A DNA stretch of 60,000 bases from Symsagittifera roscoffensis (lineage: Eukaryota; Xenacoelomorpha; Acoela; Convolutidae), in NCBI RefSeq assembly GCF_963678635.1, contig NC_087069.1, positions 26,340,303 through 26,400,302 of the forward strand, given 5' to 3'. Position 1 is the first letter of the stretch, and every line of letters begins with the position of its first letter. Positions 31,201-44,200 of the stretch are shown piece by piece. The position numbers were made by a program, and so were the translations under genes. Below the pieces are notes generated by a model that had not been told where the DNA came from, made no database searches, and saw nothing but the letters and a program-made list of their open reading frames with translations.

Positions 31201-34200
31201 TCCGTTTATCCAAAATAATAAGGCAAAAATAAGGAGTTTCTAGACTTAAGCGTTTTGAGTCAAAAAATAGGTTTACGTTGAGTTCTAGTAGCTGGTCTTT
31301 GAAAATAACATTACTTTTTCTCCAAAAAACGATTTCTTTTAAAATTTCGACTATTTGAAGTAAAGATGTTTCCCGATTCTAGTGTTCTAAGGCAAAATGT
31401 AAGATGAATGTAAATTTTTTAAGCCTGTTTTTGAAACTATTGTTACTGTTTGCTCAAATTACTGTTTCCTTTTAAAGCGTGCAGCCTGGTAAACATAGCA
31501 TATTTCCTTTTTTAGCCTTCTGAGGCACAAAATAAAAGTAAGTTGAAAATTAATAGCTCTTTATTGGGGTTTCCATTTTTATTTATCAAAAATACGGCTT
31601 CTTTTGAAATCTTCGCATAATCTCCGCTTCTTGTAATTTGATGCAACAAACATAGTAAAAACAAAATTTGAAATTTCTTATTTAGAAAAATTAATTTTGT
31701 TATCAAAACCTTGTTTTTATTCGAAACTTGCAGCCAGTTTAAGATAAAGTATGAACAGGTTCTAGTATCGAGTGAAAAAAGGAGTAAATTGATTTTTATT
31801 AGATCGTTTTTCATAACACTGTTAGTGTTCATCCAAAATATGTGTTTCTTCCGAAGCTTTCAGTCAGCTAAATTTAGGTTATTTCCAGTTTCTAGTCCGC
31901 CGAGGTAAAAAATGAGATTAGTTTGATAATTTTTGACTCCTCGTAGATTTTTTACCGCTTATTCAAAACAATGTTTCTTCTTGAAGCTGTCAGTCAAAAA
32001 ACGGAAAATGTTTGCTGTCAGTTTTTGACTGACTTGAAGCTGTCAGTCAAAAAACGTAAAATGTGGGTCAAAAAACGTGACCTCCAGCTTCTAGCATTCT
32101 GGTGCAAAAAGTAAGATCAATTGTTATATAGTAGCTCGTCTCCGACAAAACCGTTAGGATTTTATCAAAAATATTGTTTTGTTAAATTTTTTTTCAGTGA
32201 AAATATGATGTATTCCGGATTCGAGCACTCTGAGGTAAAAAGTAGGGCAAAATAAGAAACACTAGCTCGTCTTTGGAAGTAAGTCTGCCGTTTATCTAAA
32301 GCATCGTTTACTTTGTAAGCTTTTAGCCAGGTAAGTTTTCATAATTTTGAGGTTCGAGCATTCTGCGGAAACAAAAAGAATGAAATGAAATTTAGTTGCT
32401 TGTAATTGGAAATAAAAAATTCGTTTATTCAAAACATTGTTAACCTTTGATGCTTTTGGCTAGGCAAGAAGAAAGAGTTTCCAGATTTAAGCATTTTGAG
32501 TCAAAAAATAGGTTTGCGTTGAAATCTAGTAGCTGGTCTTTGAAAATAACATTACTTTTTCTCCAAAAAACTATTTCTTTTGAAATTTCGACTATTTAAA
32601 GTAAAAATTTTTCCCGATTCTACTGTTCTAAGGCAAAATGTAAGATAAATGTAAATTTTTTAAGCCTGTTTTTAAAATTATTGTTACTGTTTGCTCAAAT
32701 TACTGTTTCTTTTTGAAGCGTGCAGTCTGGTAAACATAGGACATTTCCACTTTTAGCCTTCTGAGGCAAAAAAAAAGTAAGTTGAAAATTAAAAGCTCTT
32801 TATTGGGGTTTCTATTATTATTTATCAAAAATACTTCTGAAATCTTCGGCCAAGTAAAATTGACATAATCCCCGGTTCTTGTAATTTGATGCAACAAATA
32901 TAATAAAAATGAAACTATACCATTATCAAAACTTTGTTTGTATTCGAAGCTTGCAGCCAGTTTAAGATAAAGTATATACAAGTTCAGCGTATTGAGTGAA
33001 AAAAGGAGTAAATTGATTTTTATTAGCTCGTTATTCATAACACTTGCAGTGTTCATCCAAAATATTTGTTTCTTCTGAAGCTTTCAGTCAGCTAAATTTA
33101 GGATATTTCCAGTTTCTAGTCCTCTGAGGTAAAAAATGAGAGTAGTTTGATAGTTTTTAACTCCTCGTAGAAATTTTACCGCTTATTCAAAACAATGTTT
33201 TTCTTGAAGCTGTCAGTCAAAAAACGTCAAATGTTTTCAACTTCTAGCATTCTGGTGCAAAAAGTAAGATCAATTGTTTATTTAGTAGCTCGTCTCTAAT
33301 AAAACCGTTGGGATTTTATCGAAAATTTTGTTTTGTTAAATTTTTATTCAGTGAAGATATGATGTATTCCGGATTCGAGCACTCTGAGGTAAAAAGTAGG
33401 ACAAAATAAGAAACACTAGCTCGTCTTTGAAAGTAAGTCTGCCGTTTATCTAAAGCATCGTGTACTTTGTAAGCTTTCAGCCAGGTAAATTTGGATAATT
33501 GTGAGGTTCGAGCATTCTGCGGAAAAGTAAAAGAATGAAATTGAACATAGTTGCTTGTAGTTTGAATTAACAAATCCGTTCATCAAAAACATTGTTAACC
33601 TTTGATGCTTTTGGCTAGGCAAAAATAGGGAGTTTCCAGACTTAAGCATTTTGAGTCAAAAAATAGGTTTACGTTGAATTCTAGTAGATGGTCTTTGAAA
33701 ATATATTACTTTTTCTCCAAAAAACGATTTCTTTTGAAGTTTCGACTATTTAAAGTAAAGATATTTCCTGATTCTATTGTTCTAAGGCAAAATGTAAATT
33801 TTTTCAGCCTGTTTTTGAAATTTTTTTTCTGTTTGCTCAAATTACTGTTTTCTTTTGAAGCGTGCAGTCTCGGAAACATAGAAAATTTCCATTTTTAGCC
33901 TCCTGAGGCAAAAAATAAAAGTAAGTTGAAAATTAATAGCTCTTCATTGGTATTTCCATTATCATTTATCAAAAATACGGCTTCTTCTGAAATCTTCAGC
34001 CAGGTAAAATTGACATAATCTCCGGTTCTTGTAACTTGATGCAACAAACATAGTAAAAACAAAATTTGAAATCTTTTATTTAGAAAAATTAATTCTGTTA
34101 TCAAAACCTTGTTTTTATTCGAAACTTGCAGCCGGTTTAAGATAAAGTATAGACAGGTTCTAGCGTATCGAGTGAAAAAAGGAATAAATTGATTTTTATT

Positions 34201-37200
34201 AGCTCGTTTTTCATAACACTGTTAGTGTTCATCCAAAATATTTGTTTCTTCTGAAGCTTTCAGTCAGCTAAATTTAGGATATTTCCAGTTTCTAGTCCTC
34301 CGAGGTAAAAAATGAGAGTAGTTTGATAATTTTTAACTCCTCGTAAAATTTTACCGCTTATTCAAAACAATGTTTCTTCTTGAAGCTGTCAGTCAAAAAA
34401 CGTAAAATGTTTTCAGCTTCTAGCATTCTAGTCCAGAAAGTAAGATCAATTGTTTATTTAGTAGCTTGTCTCCGATAAAACCGTTAGGATTTTATCGAAA
34501 ATTTTATTTTGTTAAAATTTAATACAATGAAGATATGATGTATTCCGGATTCGAGCACTCTGAGGTAAAAAATAGGACAAAATCAGAAACACTAGCTCGT
34601 CTTTGAAAGTAAGTCTGCCGTTTATCTAAGGCATCGTTTACTTTTTAATATTTTAGCCAGGTAATTTTGGATAAATTTGAGGTTCGAACATTCTGCGGAA
34701 AAAAAAAGACTGAAATTAAACATAGTTGCTTCTAGTTGGAATTAACAAATCCGTTTATCCAAAATATTGTTAACCTTTGATGCTTTTGGCTAGGCAAAAA
34801 TAAAGAGTTTCTAGTCTTAAGCATTTTGACTCAAAAATAGGTTTACGTTGAATTCTTGTAGCTGCTCTTTGAAAAAAAACATTACTTTTTCTCCAAAAAA
34901 CGATTTCTTTTGAAATTTCGACTATTTAAAGTAAAGATGTTTCCCGATTTTAGTGTTCTAAGGCAAAATGTAAGATGAATGTAATTTTTTTAAGCATGTT
35001 TTTGAAATTATTGTTACTGTTTGCTCAAATTACTGTTTCCTCTTGAAGCTTGCAGTCTGGTAAACATAGCATATTTCCCACTTTTAGCCTTCTGAGGCAA
35101 AAAATAAAAGTAAATTGAAAATTAATAGCTCTTCATTGGGGTTTCAATTATTAATTATCAAAAATACGGCTTTTTTGAAATCTTCAGCCAGGTAAAATTG
35201 ACATAATCTCCGGTTCTTGTAATTTGATGCAACAAATATAGTAAAAACAAAAATTTGAAAGCTTGTATTTAGAAAAATTAATTCTGTTATCAAAACCTTG
35301 TTTGTATTCGAAGCTTGCAGCCATTTTAAGATAAAGTATATACAGGTTCTAGCGTATCGAGTGAAAAAAGGAGTAAATTGATTTTTATTAGCTCATTTCT
35401 CATAGCACTGTTAGTGTTCATACAAAATATTTGTTTCTTCTGAAGCTTTCAGTCAGCTAAATTTAGGTTATTTCCAGTTTCTAGTCCGCCTAGGTAAAAA
35501 ATGAGAGTAGTTTGATAATTTTTAACTCCTCGTAGAATTTTTACCGCTTATTCAAAACATTGTTTCTTCTTGAAGCTGTCAGTCAAAAAACGTAAAATGT
35601 TTGCTGTCAGTCAATGTTTGCTGTCAGTTTTTGACTGACTTGAAGCTATCAGTCAAAAAACAAAAAATGTCAGTCAATAAACGTCACCTTCAGCTTCTAG
35701 CATTCTGGTGCAAAAAGTAAGATCAATTGTTTATTTAGTAGCTCGTCTCTGATGAAACCGTTAGGACTTTATCGAAATTTTTCATTTGTTAAATTTTAAT
35801 TCAGTGAAGATATGATGTATTGCGGATTCGAGCACTCTGAGGTAAAAAGTAGGACAAAATAAGAAACACTAGCTCGTCTTTGAAAGTAAGTCTGCCGTTT
35901 ATCTAAGGCATCATTTACTTTTTAAGCTTTTAGCCAGGTAAATTTGGATAAGTTTGAGGTTCGAGCATTCTGCGGAAAAATAAAAGAATGAAATTAAGCA
36001 TAGTTGCTTGTAGTGGGAATTAACAAATCCGTTTATCCAAAATTTTGTTAACCTTTGACACTTTTGGCTAGGCAAAAATAAGGAGTTTCTAGACTTAAGC
36101 GTTTTGAGTCAAAAAATAGGTTTACGTTGAGTTCTAGTAGCTGGTCTTTGAAAATAACATTACTTTTTCTCCAAAAAACGATTTCTTTGAAATTGCGGCT
36201 ATTTAAAGTAAAGATGTTTCCCGATTTTAGTGTTCTAAGGCAAAATGTAAGATGAATGTAATTTTTTTAAGCCTGTTTTTGAAATTATTGTTACTGTTTG
36301 CTCAAATTACTGTTTCCTCTTGAAGCTTGCAGTCTGGTAAACATAGCATATTTCCCACTTTTAGCCTTCTGAGGCAAAAAATAAAAGTAAATTGAAAATT
36401 AATAGCTCTTCATTGGGGTTTCAATTATTAATTATCAAAAATACGGCTTTTTTGAAATCTTCAGCCAGGTAAAATTGACATAATCTCCGGTTCTTGTAAT
36501 TTGATGCAACAAATATAGTAAAAACAAAAATTTGAAAGCTTGTATTTAGAAAAATTAATTCTGTTATCAAAACCTTGTTTGTATTCGAAGCTTGCAGCCA
36601 TTTTAAGATAAAGTATATACAGGTTCTAGCGTATCGAGTGAAAAAGGAGTAAATTGATTTTTATTAGCTCATTTCTCATAGCACTGTTAGTGTTCATACA
36701 AAATATTTGTTTCTTCTGAAGCTTTCAGTCAGCTAAATTTAGGTTATTTCCAGTTTCTAGTCCGCCTAGGTAAAAAATGAGAGTAGTTTGATAATTTTTA
36801 ACTCCTCGTAGAATTTTTACCGCTTATTCAAAACATTGTTTCTTCTTGAAGCTGTCAGTCAAAAAACGTAAAATGTTTGCTGTCAGTCAATGTTTGCTGT
36901 CAGTTTTTGACTGACTTGAAGCTATCAGTCAAAAAACAAAAAATGTCAGTCAATAAACGTCACCTTCAGCTTCTAGCATTCTGGTGCAAAAAGTAAGATC
37001 AATTGTTTATTTAGTAGCTCGTCTCTGATGAAACCGTTAGGACTTTATCGAAATTTTTCATTTGTTAAATTTTAATTCAGTGAAGATATGATGTATTGCG
37101 GATTCGAGCACTCTGAGGTAAAAAGTAGGACAAAATAAGAAACACTAGCTCGTCTTTGAAAGTAAGTCTGCCGTTTTAAAGCATCGTTTACTTTGTAAGC

Positions 37201-38230
37201 TTTTAGCCAGGTAAATTTGGATAATTTTGAGGTTCGAGCATTCTGCGGAAAAATAAAAGAATGAATTGAAATATAGTTGCTTGTAGTTGGAATTAACAAA
37301 TCCGTTTATCCAAAATATTGTTAACCTTTGATGCTTTTGGCTAGGCAAAAATAAGCAGTCTCCAGACTTAAGCATTTTGAGTCAAAAATAGGTTTACGTT
37401 GATTTCTAGTAACTGGTCTTTGAAAATAACATTAATTTTTCTCCAAAAAACGATTTCTTTGAAATTGCGGCTATTTAAAGTAAAGATATTTCCCGATTCT
37501 AGTGTTCTAAGGCAAAATATAAGATGAATGTAATTTTTTAAGCCTGTTTTTGAAATTATTGTTACTGTTTGCTCAAATTACTGTTTCATTTTGAAGCGTG
37601 CAGTCTGGTAAACATATAATATTTCCACTTTTATACTTCTGAGGCAAAAAATAAAAGTAAGTTGAAAATTAATAGGTCTTTATTGGGGTTTCCATTTTTA
37701 TTTATCAGTAATACGGCTTTTTCTGAAATCTTCAGCCAAGTAATAATGACATAATCTCCGGTTCTTGTAATTTGATGCAACAAATATAGTAAAAACAAAA
37801 TTTGAAAGCTGTATTTAGAAAAATTAATTCTGTTATCAAAACCTTGTTTGTATTCGAAGCTTGCAGCCAGTTTAGGATAAAGTATATACAGGTTCTAGCG
37901 TATCGAGTGAAAAAAGGAGTAAACTGATTTTTATTAGCTCATTTTTCATAGCACTGTTAGTGTTCATACAAAATATTTGTTTCTTCTGAAGCTTTCAGTC
38001 AGCTAAATTTAGGTTATTTCCAGTTTCTAGTCCGCCGAGGTAAAAAATGAGAGTAGTTTGATAATTTTTAACTCCTCGTAGAACTTTTACCGCTTATTCA
38101 AAACAATGTTTCTTCTTGAAGCTGTCAGTCAAAAAACGTAAAATGTTTGCTGTCAGTTTTTGACTGAATTGAAGCTGTCAGTCAAAAAACGTAAAATGTC
38201 AGTCAAAAAACGTCACCTTCAGCTTCTAGC
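28236..38230 (+). repeat. HOR subfamily with a hairpin-prone GCTGTCAGTCAAAAA expansion
   Basis: In monomer type 2 an extra 60-100 bp follows GAAGCTGTCAGTCAAAAAAC. It consists of repeated GTCAGTCAAAAA words in both orientations, such as CTGTCAGTTTTTGACTGAC. Copies are near 28.24, 29.50, 30.77, 32.00, 35.59, 36.87 and 38.14 kb. They are absent from periods starting near 33.2 and 34.4 kb and from those left of 28 kb or right of 39 kb. The 28.24 and 30.77 kb copies share private changes, as do 29.50 and 32.00 kb, and 35.59 and 36.87 kb. Confidence 0.9.
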
Positions 38231-41200
38231 ATTCTGGTGCAAAAAGTAAGATCAATTGTTTATTTAGTAGCTCGTCTCTGATAAAACCGTTAGGACTTTA
38301 TCGAACATTTTCATTTGTTAAATTTTAATTCAGTGAAGACATGATGTATTGCGGATTCGAGCACTCTGAGGTAAAAAGTAGGACAAAATAAGAAACACTG
38401 GCTCGTCTTTGAAAGTAAGTCTGCCTTTTTAAAGCATCGTTTTTTTTGTAAGCTATTAGCCAGGTAAATTTGGATAATTTTGAGGTTCGAGCATTCTGCG
38501 GAAAAATAAAAAAATGAAATGAAATATAGTTGCTTGTAGTTGGAATTAACGAATCCGTTTATCCAAAATATTGTTATTTTTTGATGCTTTTGGCTAGGCA
38601 AAAATAGACAGTTTTCAGACTTAAGCATTTTGAGTCAAAAATAGGTTTACGTTGAGTTCTAGTAGCTGGTCTTTGAAAATAACAATACTTTTTCTCCAAA
38701 AAACGATTTCTTTGAAATTGCGACTTTTTAAAGTAAAGATATTTCCCGATTCTAGTGTTCTAAGGCAAAATGTAAGATGAATGTAATTTTTTTAAGCCTG
38801 TTTTTTGAAATTATTGCTACTGTTTGCTCAAATTACTGTTTACTTTTGAAGTGTGCAGTTTGGTAAACATCGGACAGTTCCACTTTTAGCCTTCTGAGGC
38901 GAAAAAATAAAAGTAAGTTGAAAACTAATAGCTCTTCATTGGGGTTTCCATTTTTATTTATCAGTAATACGGCTTTTTCTGAAATCTTCAGCCAAGTAAT
39001 ATCGACATATTCTCCGGTTCTTGTAATTTGATGCAACAAATATAGTAAAAACAAAATTTGAAAGCTTGTATTTAGAAAAATTAATTCTCTTATCAAAACC
39101 TTGTTTGTATTCGAAGCTTGCAGCCAGTTTAAGATAAAGTATATACAAGTTCTAGCGTACCGAGTGAAAAAAGGAGTAAATTGAATTTAATTAGCTTGTC
39201 TTTCGTAACACTGTTAGTACTCATCCAAAATTATGGTTTTTTCTGAAGCTTTTAGTCAGGTAAATTTAGGATTTTCCAATTTCTAGTTTTCCAAGGTAAA
39301 AAATAAGAGTAGTTTGATAATTTTTAACTCCTCGTAGGAATTTTACCGCTGATTCAAAACAATGTTTCTTCTCGAAGCTGTCAGCCAAAAAATTTAAAAA
39401 TCTAGCATTCTGGAGCTAAAATTAAGATCAATTGTTATTTAGTAGCTCGATTTTATCAAAAATATTGTTTTCTTAAGTTTTAATTCAATGAAGATATGAT
39501 GTATAACGGATTCAAGCAATCTGAGGAAAAAAATAGGACAAAATTTAAAAGCACTAGTTTGTCTTCGGAATTGACTCTGCCTCTTATCTGAAGCATCGTT
39601 TTCTTTCTAAGTTTTCAGCCATATAAATTTTGGATGCTTTTGAGATTCGAGTTTCTAAACTTAAGCAGTTTGAGTCAAAACATAGGTTTACGTTGAAATC
39701 TCGTAGCTGCTCTTTGAAAATAACGTTACTTTTTCTCCAAAACATGGCTTCTTTTGAAATTTTTGGCTATTTAAAGTAAAGATATTTCCCAATTCTAGTG
39801 TTCTAAGGCACAATGTAAGATGAGTGTAAGTTTTTTAAGCTTGTTTTTCCAATTTTTGTTACTGTTTGCTTAAGTTAATGTTTTCTTTTGAAGCGTGCAG
39901 TCTTTTGAAGCCTGCAGTTTTGAAGCCTTGAAATTCAATAGATCTTCATTGGGTTTTTTTATTTTTATCTATCCAAAAAGAGCTTTGTTTGAAATCTTCA
40001 GCCAAATAAAAGTGAGATATTCCCCGGTTCTTGTAATCGGATGCAACGAACTTTATAAAAAAAAACTTGAATGCTTTTTTTTAGAAAAATTGCTACCGTT
40101 ATGAAAACATGCTTGTATGTGAAGCTTACAGACAATTTAAGTTAAAGTATTCACAGGCTCTAGCGTATCGAGGGAAAAAAGGAGTAAATTGAATTTTTTT
40201 CAGCTCATCTTTCTTAACACCTAGTGTTCATCCAAAATATTGGTTTCTTTTGAAGCTTTCAGTCAGGTAAAGTTAGGATATTTCCAGTTTCTTGTCTTCC
40301 GAGGGAAAAAGTGGGACTAAGTTGAAAATTTTTAAACCACTAAGGAATTTTACCGCTTCTTCAAAACAATGTTTCTTTTTGAAGCTGTCAATCAAAATAA
40401 TGTAAAGTGTTTTAAAATTTTTGCATCCTGGGGCTAAATTAATGATGAATTTGTTATTTAGTAGCTCGTCTCCGATAATACCTTTAGCATTTTATCAAAA
40501 AAAAGTTTTTGCTAAATTTTAAATCAGAGAAGATATGATGTATTCCAGATTCGAGCAATCTGAGGAAAAGTGGACATAATTTAAAAACACTAGCACGTCT
40601 TCGGAAATAAGTCGGCCGTTTATCTAAAGCATCGTTTCCCTTCTAAGTTTTCATCCAGATATAGTTAGGATAATTTTGATATTCGAGCATTCTTAGGAAA
40701 ACTATAAGAATGAATCGACAAATAGATGCTTGTAATAGGAATTAACAAATTCGTTTATCCAAAACATTGCTAACCTTTGATGCTTTTGGCTGCAAAGAAA
40801 GGAGTTTCCAAACTTAAGCATTTTGAGTTAAAAAAAATAGGTTTACGTTGAGTTCTAGTAGCTGGTCTTTGAAAATAACATTACTTTTTCTCCAAAAAAC
40901 GATTTCTTTTAAAATTTCGACTATTTAAAGTAAAGATGTTTCCCGATTCTAGTGTTCTAAGGCAAAATATAAGATAATGTAAATTTTTAAGATTGTTTTG
41001 AAATTATTGTTACTGTTCGTTCAAATTACTGTTTCCTTTTGAAGTGTGCAGTCTGGTAAACATCGGACAGTTCCACTTTTAGCCTTCTGAGCCGAAAAAA
41101 TAAAAGTAAGTTGAATATTGCTAGCTCTTCATTGGGGTTTCCATTATTAATTATCCAAATTACGGCTTTTTTGAAATCTTTAGCCAAATAAAATTGCGAT

Positions 41201-44200
41201 AATCCCTGGTTCTTGTAATTTGATGCAACAAATATTGTAAAAATAAAACTTGAAAGCTTGTATTTAGAAAAATTAATAGTTTAACGTAAAGTATATACAG
41301 GTTCTAGCGTATCGAGTGAAAAAGGATTAAATTGAATTCTATTAGCTCGCCTTTCATAACACTGTTAGTGTTCATCCAAAATATTTGTTTCTTGTGAAGC
41401 TTTCAGTCAGCTAAACTTAGGATTTTTCCAATTTCTAATTTACCAAGGTAGAAATAAGAGTAGTTTGATAATTCTTAACTTTTCGTAGGAATTTTACCGC
41501 TGATTCAAAACGATGTTTCTTCTTGAAGCTGTCAGTGAATAAATCGTAAAATATTTTCAGATTCTAGCATTCTGGAGCAAAAAGTACGATCAATTGTTAT
41601 TTAGTAGCTCGTCTCCGATAAAACCGTTAGGATTTTATCAAAAATATTGTTTTTTGTTAAATTTGAATTCAGTGAAGATATGATGTATTACGGATTCGAG
41701 CTGTATTGCCGGATTCGATTAAATCTGCCGTTTATCTAAAGCATCGTTTCCTTTCTAAGCTTTTAGCCAGATAAATTTTGAATAATTTTAAGATTCGAGC
41801 ATTCTGCGGAAAAATAAAAGAATGAAACGAAAATTAGCTGCTTGTTTTTAGACTTAACAAAATCATTTATCCAAAATATTGTTAACCTTTGTTGCTTTTG
41901 GCTGCAAAAAATTAAGGAGTTTCCAGACTTAAGCGTTTTGAGTCAAAAATAGGTTTACGTTAAAATCTTATAGCTAGTCTTCGAAAAAAAATTATTAATT
42001 ACTCTCCAAAATATGGCTTCTTTTGAAAATTTCGGCTATTTAAAATAAAGATATTTCCCAATTCTAGTGTTCTAAGGCAAATTAAAAGATGAGTGTAATT
42101 TTTTAAGCTTGTTTTTGAAATTATTGTTTTTATTGTTACCGCTTGGTTGAAATACTGTTTCTTTTTGAAGTGTGCAGTCAGGTAAGTATAGGGTAGTTCC
42201 ACTTTCAGACTTCTGAGGCAAATATTAAATTGAATTTGAAATTTATTAGCTCTTCATTGGGATTTCCATTATTTTTCATCGAAAATACGGCTTTTTTGAA
42301 ATCTTCAGCCAAGTAAAATTGAGATAATCTCCGGTTCTTGTAATTTGATGGAACAAATATAGTAAAAACAAAACTTGAAAGCTTGTATTTAGAAAAATTA
42401 GTACGTTATCAAGACCTTGTTTGTATTCGAAGCTTGCAGCCAGTTTAAGGTAAAATATATACAGGTTATAGCGTATCGAATGAAAAAAGAAGTAAATTGG
42501 ATTTTATTAGCTCGTTTTTCATAAAACCGTTATTGTTCATCCAAAATATTGGTTTCTTCTGAAGCTTTCAGTCAGCTAAATTTAGGATATTTCCAGTTTC
42601 TAGTCTTCCGAGCTAAAAAATGAGAGTATTTTGATAATTTTTAAATCCTCGTAGAAATTTTACTGCTTATTAAAAAAAAAACTGTTTCTTCTTGAAGCTG
42701 TCAGTCAAAAAAACGTGAAATGTTTTCAGATTCTAGCATTCTGGTGCAAAAAGTAAGATCAATTGTTTATTTAGTAGCTCGTCTCCGATAAAACCGTTAG
42801 GATTTTATCAAAAATTTTGTTTTGTTGAATTTGAATTCAGTGAAGATATGATGTTTTCCGGATTCGAGCACTCTGAGGAAAAAAGTAAGACAAAATAAGA
42901 AACAATAGCTTTGGAAAAAAATCTGCCGTTTATCTGAAGCATCGTTTCCTTTGTAAGCTTTTAGCCAGGTAAATTTTGGATAATTTTGAGATTCGAGCAT
43001 TCTGCGGAAAAATAAAAGAATGAAATGAAATTTAGTTGCTCGTTATTGGACTTAACAAAATCTAGTAGCTGGTCTTTGAAAATAACGTTACTTTCTCCAA
43101 AACCTTTTTTTTTGAAAGTTTTTTTTTCTACAAAACAAGGCTTTTAAAGCTTGCTTCTGAAACTATTGTTATTGTTTGTTCAACTTACTGTTTCCTTTTG
43201 AAACGTGCAGTCAGGTAAACATAGGAAAGTTCCACTTTTAGCTTTCTGAGGCAAAAAATAAAAACAACTTGAAAGTTAGAAACTCTTCATTAGATTTGCC
43301 GAAATTTTTTATCCAATGTACCATTTTATTTTGTGGCTACTACCGCTACGATTCATTCAAAAAATGGTTTTTTTAAGCTTACAGACAAATAAAACTGACA
43401 TGTTTTCAGATTTTTGTGTTCTGATGCAACGAACAAGAGTAAAATAAAAATAAATATTGATTTTTGGTAGTAATTTTACCGTTCACTGTTTATCAAAACA
43501 TTATTTGTCTTTGAAGCTTCCAGTGATTTGAAGTTAAGATATTCAAAGGTTAAAGCATTTCGAGGCAGAAAAATAGATAATTGAAGTTTGTTAGCTCGTC
43601 TTTCATAACACTGTTAGTGTTCATCCAAAATAATGGTTTCTTCTGAAGCTTTCAGTCAGGTAAATTTAGGATATTTCCAATTTCTAGTTTTCCAAGGTAA
43701 AAAATAGGAGTAGTTTGATATTTTTTAACTCCTCGTAGAAATTTTACCGCTTATTCAAAACAACGTTTCTTCTTGAAACTGTCAGTCAAAAAAACGTAAA
43801 ATACTTTCAGATTCTAGCATTCTGATGCAAAAATAGGTTATCATTTGTTTATTCAGTAGCTCGTCTCCAATAAAACCGTTAGGTTTTTATCAAAAAATTT
43901 GTTTTGTTGTTAAATTTTATTTCATTGAAGATATGATGTATTCCGGATTCGAGCTCTCTGAGGAAAAAAGTAGGATAAAAGTTGAAAACACTAGCTCGTC
44001 TTTGGAAATAAGTCTGCCGTTTATCTAAAAAATCGTTTCCTTTCTAAGCTTTTAAACAGATAAATTTTGAATAATTTTGAGACTCTAGCATTCTGCGGAA
44101 AAATAAAAGAATGAAATGAAATTTAGTTGCTTGTTTTTGGACTTAACAAAATCATTTATCCAAAACTTTGTTAACCTTTGATGCTTTGGGCTGCAAAAAA

